In this document: piece by piece, positions 13,195-25,200 of the stretch | Position numbering within the stretch: the stretch's first letter is position 1 | Layout of the letters: each line of letters begins with the position of its first letter | Assembly (NCBI GenBank): GCA_002914845.1 | Contig: JXTC01000042.1 | Location: 794,527-858,526, forward strand | DNA length: 64,000 nt | Source: Trema orientale | Lineage: Eukaryota; Streptophyta; Magnoliopsida; Rosales; Cannabaceae | Direction of reading: 5' to 3' | Notes under the pieces: generated by a model | Told to the model about the DNA's origin: nothing | Databases searched by the model: none | Seen by the model: only the letters and a program-made list of their open reading frames with translations | Program-made: the position numbers and the translations under genes

Positions 13195-13529
13195 TTTAGT
13201 TTAACTAGGGATAGTCCCACAAATATCCCTGTATTATGCCTAAATATCATATTGAACTCTATGCTCTCATAAAATCAAAAATATCCCTCTAATGTTTAAA
13301 ATAGGAAAAAAAAAAGTATGCCACGTGTACCTTTTTAGTAAAATAATTTATATTGCAAAATATTTCAATATCCAATTACATATATTTTAAAAACTTGTTA
13401 CTAAATATTCCCTTATTATCTAATTAGTTTTTTTGGTAAAAAAAAAGAAGAAAAGAAGATTTCACTTTTTTGTTTCTTCTTTTCAATATTTTAAAGAAAT
13501 TTAGATGATATGTATGTTTTGGCAGTAGT
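13195..13529. repeat. 588-bp dispersed repeat, copy 2, left half
   Basis: From 13235 it is near-identical to 2600-2893 of copy 1. In this copy the sequence before 13235 (from TAGTTTAACTAG at about 13196) also matches, inverted, the part just inside the right end of the repeat, which suggests longer imperfect terminal inverted repeats than copy 1 retains. The half ends in GGCAGTAGT, where the last AGT is the left copy of the CACTA target duplication. Confidence 0.7.
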
Positions 13530-13550
13530 CACTACAAAGAAAGTTGACTA

Positions 13551-13768
13551 TCACGGCGCGTGTACGGATGCGCCGTGATAGTAACCAGGATATCACGGCG
13601 CCTCTTAGGCACCGTGATTAACGTGGAAGAATCACGGCGCTTGCCAAGCGCCGTGGTATATCATTCTATAACGGCGCCTTATAGGCGCCGTTATAAACTC
13701 GTGACAACCACGGCGCTTGCCAGGCGCCGTGGTTTTGTCTTTAACGGCGCCTGGTAGGCGCCGTTATA
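13551..13768. repeat. Left sub-terminal palindrome array of the CACTA element
   Basis: Six hairpin-like units follow one another. The arms are ATCACGGCGC / GCGCCGTGAT alternating with ATAACGGCGCC / GGCGCCGTTAT; spacers are short. In the En/Spm system comparable sub-terminal repeats bind the element's own regulatory protein; binding here is inferred. Confidence 0.8.
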
Positions 13769-13775
13769 TATAATA

Positions 13776-15054
13776 CACCCCCCTTTTGTTTAGGGCTACC
13801 CGCGGATTGAAACAACATAAACAGTAGCAGCAGCCGCGGCCAGCCTCCCCCTTCCCCCATTTCCACCATTTTTTCCGGCAAACAAGGTATGTTTAAGCTT
13901 TTAAACTCATTTTTGTCACTAAAATTATATTACCCATTGTGTTAACCATGATTTTGACCAATTATTTTGTAGAAATTTCATGTTTTAGGTTATATTTGAA
14001 AGAGTTTATATTTAAAATCCTAATTTATCAAATGTGAATATTTTGAGCATGCATTAATAATATTTACTCTTGTAAGTATTCGTTAGACTATTTATTTACT
14101 AAAAATCATATTTTTTGGTATGTTTTGCTATTTAAGTGTAAATTAATCCGAATTTATTATTTTTTTGTTGCTATTTTTTTAGGTAAAATGTGAGTTGATT
14201 TAGTTGTAAAAAGTTTCAAATTGTATGTGTGTTATATGAATTTATACCAATTTCATGTCTATTTACTAGAAATCATATATTAGGTTATGTTTTTTAATTT
14301 TCATTTTTAGTGTCAATTAATCCAAATTTATGCAATTTTAATTGAATATTGTGTAGTTTTTTAGAAATTTACATATATATTGTTATTATTGAATTCTATT
14401 TAATTTTTTATTTGTTAAATTTCTTATTTTGCATATATGTATATATTTATTTCAAATATATGATTTTTCAATTTTAAATTGTTGTGGATTATAGATATTG
14501 AATTTTATTTATCATTTTAATTTGTGTATAGGTTTTAGTAGAAGTTGGAGTACTTAGATTACTTATAAATTAGCAAATTGAGCAAACTGAGGTATGTTTT
14601 CTCAAATTTTTTTCTTTTATTAACTTACGTCACTTTCTACATTGGTTATTTCTTATTATTTTACAATGTTTAAACTAGATGAGATATGAAATCATATAGG
14701 AAATTGTATGTTGTGGTGATATAATAATGTTATAAATGTGTGAGATTGCTTGAGTTTATTATTTGTGTTGATATTATTTTATTATTTGTTATATTTGGTT
14801 GATTGGTAACTTGTTTGTAACAAAGGAAACTATTTAAGAAATAAATTAAGTTCTCAATTTGGTAATACTTAGAAATATGAGAATGAACATCAAATAAGTG
14901 TTAATGTATAATTGTTGTTTTCGGTAGTCAAATGGTTAGTGCTAGAAATAGGGGAGATTATGTGCAATTTTTTATGGTACTCAAATTAAGTTAGTTTTTT
15001 ATATTAGTTGTTTAAGTTTTGTATTTTCTCTTTTGTTTTTCAATTGTGCTTAGA
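13776..15054 (+). other. 5' non-coding region of the CACTA transposase gene
   Basis: A GC-richer stretch at 13790-13885 (GCAGCAGCCGCGGCC and neighbours) ends at a plausible splice donor AAG|GTATGT, a second possible short exon ends near 14588 (CTGAG|GTATGT), and an acceptor GCTTAG stands one base before the ATG. This fits a 5' leader with one or two introns, as in other CACTA transposase genes. Exon ends are inferred from splice consensus only. Confidence 0.45.
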
Positions 15055-18000
15055 ATGGATAAGGAATGGATGTTGGCGGATAGACTATCGACCGAATATA
15101 AAAAAGGAGTTGATAGCTTTTTGGAGTTTGCTATTGAAAATGTCAAAGATTCCAATTTAATTCCGTGCCCGTGTATTAAATGTGGAAATTTGCAAAAAAT
15201 AGGTGTTAAAAAGATAAAAGAACACTTATATTTCAATGGAATAGATCAAAGTTACAAACAATGGATTTGGCATAGTGAAAAGGTTTCAATTACCGGATTT
15301 TCATCAAAAAATCCTATAAGAGATGATTATGAGTTAGATTTAAATGATGATCTTTTTGAAATGATTGATGATGCACAGTATGAAACAGATGTAGATCCTA
15401 TTAAGTTTCAATCATTACTTAATGATGCTGAGAAACCAATCTATCCGGGTTGTACGAAATTTACAAAGTTGTCTGCACTATTGAAATTGTACAATTTGAA
15501 AGCAAGACATGGATGGAGTGATAAGAGTTTTTCAGACTTGTTAGCTTTACTAGGAGAAATGTTGCCAAATGATAATGAGATGCCACATTCCTTTTATGAG
15601 GCCAAAAAGACTTTATGCTCATTGGGTATACAATATGACAAAATTCACGCTTGCCCAAATGATTGTATTTTATATCGAAAGAAATTTAAAGATGCAATTT
15701 CTTGTCCAGTATGTGGTGAGCCTAGGTGGCAACAGAATAAGAACTCTGAAGAGATAAAGGTTGGAACCCCTGCTAAGGTTTTGTGGTATATTCCTCCAAT
15801 TCCTCGTTTTACCCGTCTATTCCGAAATCGTGATCATGCTAAAGATCTTACATGGCATGCAAATGAGAGGATAGAAGATGGTAAACTTAGACATCCAGCT
15901 GATTCACCGGCTTGGAAAACAATAGATTACAAGTGGCCTTCTTTTAGAAGTGATCCAAGAAATCTTCGTCTTGGTCTGTCTGCAGATGGTATTAATCCTC
16001 ATACAACTCTAAGTAGCAAATACAGTTGTTGGCCTGTAATGCTTGTAATCTATAATCTTCCTCCATGGTTGTGTATGAAAAGAAAGTTTACACTTCTTAC
16101 AATGTTAATATCAGGACCTAGACAACCTGGTAATGACATTGATGTGTATTTAGCCCCGTTGATTGATGATTTGAATAGTTTGTGGAATGATGGTATGAAA
16201 GCTTATGATGCATATGAGGATGAAGATTTTACTCTGAAGGCTGTGTTATTGTGGACAATCAATGACTTCCCTGCATACGGGAATTTGTCTGGGTTTTTCA
16301 CTAAAGGATATAAAGCGTGTCCTATTTGTGATGAGAAGACAAGTTGTCAGTTCTTAACACATGCTAGAAAATTAAGTTATATGGGCCATAGAAGGTTTTT
16401 ACCTCGCAAACATATATATAGAAATTGGAAAAAAGCATTTAATGGTTCTCAAGAATTTGAATTGGCCCCACAGCCTTTAACTGGGACAGAGATACTAGAA
16501 ACGGTTTCTAAACTCGAATTTCGGCTTGGAAAGGTTAAAATAAGTGATATCAATAAGAAAAGAAAAAGACGCAGTAATGTGAAGGTTGTAAAAGCACCAA
16601 AGAGTTGTTGGAAGAAGAAATCTATATTCTTTGAGTTGGAATATTGGCAACATTTACTGCTGAGACATAATTTAGATGTCATGCATATTGAAAAGAACAT
16701 ATGTGATAGTATAATTGGAACATTATTAAATATTCCAGGGAAGAATAAGGATAGCATTAGTGCCCGTATGGATCTTGTTGACATGGGTGTTCGGACAGAG
16801 TTAGCTCCTAGAGTGGGGGAGAAGCGAACATATTTACCCCCTGCTTGCTTCAAATTGAAAAAGGAAGAAAAATATCAATTATGTCAATCCTTATTTAATG
16901 TGAAGGTTCCTGAAGGCTATTCTTCTAATATCAGAACATTAGTGGATATGAACAATTTGAAACTAGTTGGACTTAAATCTCATGATTGTCATACACTAAT
17001 GCAACATCTGCTACCTATAGCGATCCGGTCTGTATTACCTAAAAATGTTCGATATGCAATCACCAGATTATGCTTATTTTTTAATAGAATTTGTTCTAAG
17101 GTGGTCGATGTATCCAAGTTAGACGAACTACAACGTGAAGTTGTTGTAACATTGTGCATGTTTGAGCAGTTTTTTCCTCCTAGTTTTTTTGATATAATGA
17201 TACATCTTACAGTACATTTGGTTAGAGAAGTGAAGTTATGTGGTCCGGTTTATTTGAGATGGATGTATCCATTTGAGAGATACATGAAAATTCTAAAAGG
17301 ATATGTTAGAAATCGAAGCCGGCCTGAAGGATGCATTGTAGAGTGTTATATCGCAGAGGAAGCTGTTGAGTTTTGTTCTGAGTATTTGGCAAATATAGAA
17401 GCTATCGGAGTGCCCACATTTTCAAACATTAATAAAAGCATAAGTAGTGGTGTCGTGTGTACAGTTAAACGAGAACAACTAGACTAAGCACATCGTACTG
17501 TGTTACAAAATATAGCAGAAGTCCAACCTTTCATCGAGTAAGTTTTATTATGAAACAGATTTTCATTGATTAAATGTTGAATTCTTTAATAATAATGATT
17601 TACTTTGGGGCTGATTTGTTGAAGGGAGCATATAAAATGGATCAAAACACAATTCCCACTGAAATCAAAAAGAGAGAAGTGGATACATGATGAACATCAT
17701 CGAACTTTTATTAGTTGGTTTCGCAAAAAGGTAATTCGAACTAGTTGTTACAACTAATAGTTTTATTTCATTTTTTCCATATTCTGGAGTATGAGTTCTA
17801 ATATGTTTGATTTTCTAATTATTACCATTGCAATTTGAATAGATTGTAGTTAAAATGAACCAGGCAATACACAATGTATCTGATACATTGAAATGGATAT
17901 CACGTGGACCATCATTGGATGTAATTAAATATCAAGCTTATCAAGTTAATAGTGTCCATTTTAGCACAAGAGACCGCGATAACATAAGAACAACCCAAAA

Positions 18001-20475
18001 TAGTACGGTAACTATTGTTGCAAAAACTATACAATTTTCAAGTTCTAAGGATAAAAACCCAATAGAGAGTGATATGGTATACTATGGCGTTATCGCGGAA
18101 ATTTGGGAACTTGATTTTGTTACATTTCGATTACCGGTGTTTATGTGTCAATGGGTGGAGAGTAACCATGGGGTTAGAAAAGATGAGTTAGGCTTCACTT
18201 TAGTTGATCTAAACCGGATAGGTCATAAGAATGATCCATTTATAATGGCAACTCAAGCAAAATAAGTATTTTATGTCAATGATCCACTTGATGCTCGATG
18301 GTCAATTGTTCTTGCAACAAAACCAAAAGAATATCAAAATTTAGGAGTTGAAGATGAGAACGAAATACTTGTTGCTCATGAATATCCACATTGTATGTCT
18401 CGCTTGGGTTATGCTGGATTAGAATCTAAGATTGAAAAAGAGGAGGGCCGATGTGGTATTGATAGATCTGAGCTATGGAGTAGAGGACGTATTCCTAAAA
18501 AAAGAGGCCACACTGAGGAAATCAAAGTGATAGTTGATAGAATTGTAAGTTGCTTATTACAACATATTTATTATATTATTTCCTAATTTTATTATAAGTA
18601 TAGCATAGTCTAATGTTCAAATTCTGTACATGTTTTGTAGGAAGATTATACCCAACAGTTCCAGGAGGGAAAACTCGAATTAGACGGTTCTAATGATATC
18701 TTAACAATGGCTTTAGGCACTCCTGAATATTCTGGACGTGTACGGGGAATGGGATTTCACGTTAGCCACAAACAATATTTTCATCAACCTGCTGCAACAA
18801 AGAAGCAACACCCATTTGATTTGAAACAATGGCAAGATGAACAAACAAGCAGGATGCAACAAATGCTTAAAGAATAAGAAGAACGGTTTAATGCACAAAT
18901 TGCTAAGATTCTAGCAGGACAACAAAGTAATGTTGCTGGTTCTAATACAACTCCTTCACGGCCAGAAGTTCAAAGGGAAGAAGTGCAACCACAAGAGATA
19001 CGTGTAGATCCAATGGTGGCTGTAGGAACATCTTCACGACTCAAAAAAGTATGTTTACATGAGTTTCTTTCTTATTTGTTTATTAATTACTTGTATTTAA
19101 AGATTGCGTTTTATTTTTGTAGAACCGACCATGCAAGCTTGCAGTGGAGTCTCGTGATAATATAGTTGCTTTAGGACATGTACAAGAGTCAACCTCATCA
19201 ACTATTATTCACGGCAGAGAATTGGGGGAGCATAATTTACGTGTATCAGTAGAGGTTGTTCTTGATGCTACAGCTCTAATTCCTATTCCAAATCCAGATG
19301 ATGATGCAAGGTTGGTTGGTGATGCACTTGGATCGCATCTTGCATGGCCTAAGATGCTTGTCATCTTTGAAGATAATTCGGTATAAAGACTCATTTTCCA
19401 AATAAATTCATCATTTTTTGAATTCTAATGTGAATTATTAACTTGTTTGTTAATATTTCATCATTTATTTGGATTTTAGGAATTTAATAATATAAATAGA
19501 CATCAAAAAGGGAAGAATAAGTCTTCACAACCACAGCCACCTCAAACACAAGAAAGAGTACATCCACAAAGAAAAAAAGCGGAATCTATTACACAAACAC
19601 AGTTTAGAATTGATGGTGTACCAACTTCTGTAAGATTACTATTGAATACCATTCAAGGAGCGGATGAAGGTGTTGTTGTTCATGTTCCCTTTGATGAAGA
19701 AGTGTTTGGAGAAGCTTTTCGTTTGCCCGTGTTCAAAGAAGACATAATTGAGTTTTGCACGTTACAAAAGATTGGGGCCGTACCTATTACGTTATACATG
19801 AGGTAAGAATAGTTTATTTTTTTTATATGTATAGCACTTTACATATATACATATATCTATAGTTGGTAATTATATAATACAATACTTGATCCACATTGAA
19901 TTTTGTACTTGTAGGCGTTTATACCGTTTAGTGACTCAATATGGCTATCAAGATAGGTATATGTTCATGGATCCTAGTGCAGTTGCTACAGAAGGTGGTC
20001 CACGTGAGGATCGTGCTATAAGTTTAGCAACCCGGATGTTATCCATGGAGAATGAACATCAATTTCTAATTACACCTTGGAATCATGGGTAAGATTTTAA
20101 ACTTAACAAATTATCATATTAACTACTTTGGATATAAAGTTAACTGTTACATTATTAATAATTTTTATCATCAATTTTATGAGTAGAGAACATTGGATGT
20201 TGCTTATCATTTATCCTCTCAAAGATTATGCATAGTTTCTGGATCCTCTCGGCTTAGCTCTTCGTGAGGAAATTGGTTTAACAATGATCGAGTAAGTTCT
20301 CTAATAGTTATTTTGTTATGGTTTAGTTTTTTATGGTATTTCTAGTTATGGTTGCTATCGCTAATCTTTTTATTCTTGTGTTTGCATGTTTTCAATTCAA
20401 AGTGCATTCAACATATATAATGTAGAAAAAGGGAAGAAAGGAAGACCAAATGGTCCAATTTATAAGTTAATAAAG
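15055..20475 (+). pseudogene. CACTA transposase (TNP2/TNPD-type) with DUF4216, DUF8039-like and ULP1-like regions
   Basis: A multi-exon gene that would encode the enzyme cutting and joining element ends. Exon 1 starts at MDKEWM (15055, the usual start of the transposase-associated domain) rather than 36 bases upstream. It holds this N-terminal domain, the Tnp2 core (SADGINPH, PGNDIDVYLAPL, LDVMHIEKN) and the DUF4218 region (SHDCHTLMQHLLP ... YMKILKGYVRNRSRPEG). Inferred exons: 15055-17537, 17625-17730, 17843-18544, 18641-19048, 19123-19380, 19480-19802, 19915-20088, 20187-20291, about 20402-20475. Exon 3 carries DUF4216 (VYYGVIAEIWELDF); later exons carry a DUF8039-like part (PCKLAVES ... VGDALGSHLAWP) and a ULP1-like protease segment with the PWNHGEHWML histidine motif. 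In-frame stops break it at 17485 (TAA), 18263 (TAA), 18875 (TAA) and 20233 (TAG). The final exon, where the protease cysteine should be, falls in the gap. Not functional as read. Confidence 0.85.
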
Positions 20476-20485
20476 GTACTAAACT

Positions 20486-20673
20486 NNNNNNNNNNNNNNN
20501 NNNNNNNNNNNNNNNNNNNNNNNNNNNNNNNNNNNNNNNNNNNNNNNNNNNNNNNNNNNNNNNNNNNNNNNNNNNNNNNNNNNNNNNNNNNNNNNNNNNN
20601 NNNNNNNNNNNNNNNNNNNNNNNNNNNNNNNNNNNNNNNNNNNNNNNNNNNNNNNNNNNNNNNNNNNNNNNNN
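20486..20673. other. Assembly gap (188 Ns)
   Basis: Unresolved bases inside the CACTA element, between a splice donor at 20476 and the right sub-terminal palindrome array. The true length is unknown; palindrome-rich DNA such as the adjoining array is hard to assemble. Translated frames spanning it are not real proteins. Confidence 0.99.
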
Positions 20674-20694
20674 TACCCCCTGGAAATATGTTTC

Positions 20695-21040
20695 ACGGCG
20701 CCTGTGAGGCGCCTTGGTAGCAGAGATACTAAGGCGCTTCTAAAGCGCCGTGAAAGGCCCCCTGGCAGACCTTCCACGGCGCCTGGGAGGCGCCTCGGTA
20801 TCTCGGCTACCAAGGCGCCTCACAGGCGCCGTGGAAGGTCTTCCAGCGGGCCTTTCACGGCGCCTGTTAGGCGCCTTGGTAGCCGAGATACCAAGGCGCC
20901 TGTGAGGTGCCGTGGAAGGTCTTCCACGGCGCCTGATAAGCGCCTTGGTATCTGGGGCCTATTACGGCACCCGGAACCAAGGCGCTTTCTGTGGCGCCGT
21001 GAAAGGCCTTTCAAGGCACTTAAGAAGCGCCTTGAAAGGT
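20695..21040. repeat. Right sub-terminal palindrome array of the CACTA element
   Basis: About ten arms of CACGGCGCCT / AGGCGCCGTG and CCAAGGCGCC alternate in inverted pairs. Compared with the left array, the right one uses CCAAGGCGCC arms where the left uses ATAACGGCGCC, so the two ends share the core GGCGCC but not the flanks. Apparent open frames through this array are by-products of the repeat. Confidence 0.8.
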
Positions 21041-21056
21041 CTTTTTTGTTGTAGTG

Positions 21057-21351
21057 AGTTTTTAAGATTTGTTTTAAAACAAAAATTGTTTATATATTGA
21101 TATCTAAATGGTATTATTGTCATTTAGGAAAATAATTGTTAAAAGTTTGACCAAATAGTGAGGAAAGGTTACTTCCTTTCCTGTTTTAAAAATAGAGGGT
21201 GTATTTCAGAATTTTCTGAGAACAAACGGTAAAATGTGATATTTAAGCATAATAATAATAAAGATGGTATTTCTAGATTATCTAGTTTAACTACGGGTCT
21301 TTAGGATAATTTCCAATAATTTTAAATTCATTTAAAATTGTCCCTTTTTTT
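21057..21351. repeat. 588-bp dispersed repeat, copy 2, right half
   Basis: It begins with the right copy of the AGT target duplication and continues TTTTAAGATTTG, matching copy 1 from about 2891 to 3187. With the left half (13235-13529) it gives 590 bases, against 588 in copy 1. Differences are scattered single bases. Confidence 0.8.
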
Positions 21352-21626
21352 CCTAATCTTATAGCTTATGTCCCAGTATGTCATTAATATACTCATTACA
21401 TCAACTCGTAAAATAAGATATCTATATATCTAGTATATTGACGAATATAGTCCCTTAAAAGCAAAAAACTAATATATTATTGCTCAACATAAAAAAAAAA
21501 AAAAAAGGAAGAAAGGAACCTTTTTAAGATGAACCGCAGAAAAGGGACATCCACTAATGATTCCCTTTAACTATTGTATTGGTAAGTGTAAAACCTCTAT
21601 AAGCTATATATATATATGAACATGAA
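21352..21626. other. Short spacer without a gene
   Basis: AT-rich spacer with a poly-A run (about 21491-21505). Nothing recognisable before the hAT-like element. Confidence 0.5.
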
Positions 21627-22246
21627 AGGGGTGTCAATTCGTGTCGACGGATCGGGTTCGTGTCGGGTTGAAGTCTAATATATACATAAATTATGTCAAC
21701 TCGAACCTGACCCATGACCCGTCGTGTCAGAAAATCATCAACACTAACCCGACCCGCACTTAAAACGGGTTGACCCGAACCCAACTCGCACAACCCACTT
21801 TGGTGAATAACATCCAACACACAACCCGATTTTGACTTGTCAACCTATTTTTGACCCGCCAACCCGCTATGACCCATATTTTTTTACTTATATTTTCTTT
21901 TTCTAAGGCTATTATTGTCTCATTTTAAAATAAATAAATTAGGGGTAATTTATAAATATAATTAATAACTTATAATCTCAAACACTTACATTGTAAAAAT
22001 TAAATATATTTATAATAATAGTCATAAACAAATTAAATAAAAAATATTTTTATAATTTAATTATATATATTTTTTGGCGAGCTAAACGGGTCAAGCGGGT
22101 TGACCCGAACGCGACCCGTTTTTTTATTCGTGTCAGACTGGTCGACCCAAACTCGACCCGCACCCCTTTTTCTTCGACCCTAACTGGCAAAAAATAGTGT
22201 CGTGTTCGTGTCGTGTCGTCGTGTTGTAACCCGAATTGCCACCCCT
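21627..22246. mobile_element. hAT-like MITE with CGGGTTGACCCG-rich ends
   Basis: The element starts AGGGGTGTCAATTCGTGTCG and ends GAATTGCCACCCCT, whose reverse complement is AGGGGTGGCAATTC. Flanks show AACATGAA (21619-21626) and TACATGAA (22247-22254), an eight-base duplication with one mismatch, as expected for hAT elements. Both arms are rich in GACCCG / CGGGTC words and in CGTGT repeats; the centre is AT-rich and non-coding. No transposase is present, so it would depend on one elsewhere. Confidence 0.75.
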
Positions 22247-22254
22247 TACATGAA

Positions 22255-25200
22255 GTCCACACTAAATAACAGTTAAAATGAAGAGCGTCGAGTACACATG
22301 GTTTTCGTACGTTTTTCTTTTCCTTAAAACATTTTTTCTCCCTTTAGTTTTTCTAAATAAGGATAAGAAACACGTGTGCGGCCGGATCAACTTTTGATTT
22401 ACTGCTTTAATTTCATGGAAATTGATGAGACAAAAAGTGACACGTGTGGTCCAACCTCAAAAGTCAAAGAATCAATGCAAAGGCCAAAGATCTTTTGGTA
22501 GGCTGCCCATGGACTTGCGACTACTGCCTTTGAATGGGGTCCCCACTGGCCACTACTATACAAAATAATTTCCGTTTAGGAAACCACATGACTCAAAATT
22601 TGACTTAAATAAAATTTAAGCACATATTTCCTGTCCCATGAGTTCTCATTTCCAACTAACCCGAGCGGTTTGTGGAGCCCTTTTGTTGGTTTGAAGAAAG
22701 AAACATTTGGTATCTAGTTTCATCTTCTTGTTCCTCTTGTCTATGTTACATGCACATTACTATTAATATGTGTGTTATAATACATGATTAATAGAGACAC
22801 TTATGTCTGCTGAAAAATTGTTTTTGAACAAAGATTTTCCTTTGAAGAAACTAAAAAAAAAAAAAAAAAGAAGGTGATCTCTGCTTTTAAAAAGTGTTAC
22901 TTGAGTTAGCAAGAATTCTGTGTTAACGAATTGGAGTTCTTGGTCACTCGTCTTCGGTCCTAACTCCTAACTAGAAAATAAAATTATATAAAATAAAAAT
23001 ATTGGCTGCCCTGTAAAACTCAATATAAAATGATTAATTATGCCATTTAGTTTATGTTAGCCTGTTAGGACTGGGACTTAATTTTGAATCCTTTTCCATG
23101 TTTAAAAAAAAAGAAAGAAAAAAAAAAAAGATCTCCAGTACTTTTTAAAAAGTGTGACTCGATTTATGAAATTTAATTAATTTGTTAGCAAGTTGGTGTT
23201 TTTAATCACTTCTCTTCGGTCGCAGAAAAACTTTAAAAAGGAAAATGACAGGCTGCCCCGTAAATTTCAATCAAAAAATGATTAATTGTGCCATTTATTT
23301 ATGTAAACCTGCAAGGACTGGCACTTAATAAGTTTGAATCTTGTTCATGTAACATCAGGGGCTGCGCTTAGATACTGTCCAAATTAATGGAGCAAGCTAA
23401 GCCAGGAATTTAATTCGTCCTTTATAGTCATGAGGTCGTCAGTCTCATCCATTTTGTCGTAGTCAACAAGCAACGGCACTAGGGACGAAAATCAATCTCG
23501 TATAATGAATTGTTGGATTAAACTTACGTTGTTAATTAACTTTAATCCGTTATTATATTGATGAAGTTTAAAGTCAACTGATTTTGTTTGGATTTTATAT
23601 ATTTTGTTTTTCATAGGTCACTTAATTAGCTTTTAACAAATCATGCAAATGACATTATAAAGTCACCCCAAACCTTTGATGGCTTTCAAACTGGCACGTG
23701 GCAATCATACATTGATCGTACAATACCAAACTTTGAACTTTGGGCCACAATATGTCTCCGGCATATGTCGTTGATTAGTATTATCATTTTTTTTCTTGGG
23801 TTCAAATTTAATTACATATGTCCACTTATATGTTTACCTACACTAAAAAACTTAACTGAAAAAGTCATGCTTACATTGGCCATAATATATGGTTAGCTGC
23901 CGGCGTTATTGGGGTGTAATTTCACGTGGAGCAATTAGCTGCTACTGTTTTAGTACAATATGGAAACAATAATTTTAAAATAATAAATAAAAAAAATTAG
24001 TTAAAAGCAAATGTGGTGTTTGTTGCCCAAAACTAGGAGAGATGAGTCTCACATTTCTCTAACTTTTCATGTACAAAGCTCATATTTTTGTTAATATGTT
24101 TTATTTACAACAATGAGTCATTTTATATCCTTCATATGAATTTGTCCCCTTATTTTTAATTTTGTATATTCAAGTACACCCTAAATAATAAAATTATTCT
24201 TTTTTTTTTTTTGTCTCATCAATTTTAACTTGTATTCAAGTACTCCTAAATGGCAAAGTTGTTATTTTTTTAACCTCTTAATTCTAAAACCATTAGAAAA
24301 TCATTGGTAGACAATAAACAATAAGTCATTTAATTTTTTAAAAAGTTAAATAAATGCCCTCACTAATTTTTTTTTCTTTTTTTATTGGGCATTTTCAAAT
24401 AATTAGTATTTTTGTGATTAATAAATGAAAAGAAGTAACATAATATTCTTTTACATGGTTAAATATATATATATATATATATATATCTGTATATACGTAA
24501 TATGAAGAAAAAAAACAAAAAGGCGTGATATAATAATTCTTACTCAAACTTGACATATGTGTTTTTATTAGATATAGGTTTTTTTGTTGTAGTTTTAGTG
24601 TAGTTTCATTATGAATATGAATATGTGCATCTAAGAATAAAAAAAATTCACTTAAAAAAAAATTCACTTTTTGTTTTTTTTTTTTCAGTTGTACTAACCA
24701 TATTAAAAATGTTATTTTACATCCTTTTCATTTTTTTTGTATTTAATTATTAAAAAAAGAAATATTAGTTATTATGTCCCTATTTTTTTACCCCTAGTAT
24801 AAATTTGCCCTCTCATGTTTGACTTTATATTCAAGTGCCCCTAAAATAAAAAAAGAGTGAAATGCCAATTTGGTCATTGTCCACTAATGATTTTTTTTGA
24901 TGGTGTTAGAGTTGAAGGGCAAAAGAAAAATAACTTTACTATTTAAAAGGCACTTGAATACAAAACCCAAAGTGAGTGGCGCAAAAAAGGAAGAATTTTG
25001 CTATTTAGAGGCACTTGAATACAAAGTCAAAAGTAGAAGACAAATTCATACTGAGGCTAAAATAATTAATTATTCTATTCTTTATGGCATTCCTCTTTAT
25101 ATTTTCGGTCATGTGGGCATTATTAATTGTTTGCTAGTTGTTAATTAAATTATCCCCTCATAATCAAGAGCTAGCCAATTAATGTTTTCCAAGGAAATAT

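Larger units (their letters stand above)
13530..21056 (+). mobile_element. CACTA (En/Spm-like) DNA transposon, decayed
   Basis: The element starts CACTACAAAGAAAG and ends TTTTTTGTTGTAGTG, giving inverted ends CACTACAA, and is flanked by the 3-bp duplication AGT (13527-13529 and 21057-21059). The intact paralogous site at 2886-2896 proves the duplication and the ends. Length is about 7.5 kb including a 188-base gap of Ns. Sub-terminal palindrome arrays lie just inside both ends. The interior carries one spliced transposase gene on the plus strand (15055-20475) that is broken by stops, so this copy is unlikely to be autonomous. It sits inside copy 2 of the 588-bp repeat, hence is younger than that repeat. 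Confidence 0.93.

Noticed and set aside
20386-21100. Frames across the gap and right CACTA end, Arg/Pro rich
   Set aside because: They include Ns or follow the palindrome array; not proteins.
22365-23930. CACGTG words as promoter elements of a missing gene
   Set aside because: No gene starts near them in either direction; chance or repeat-derived.
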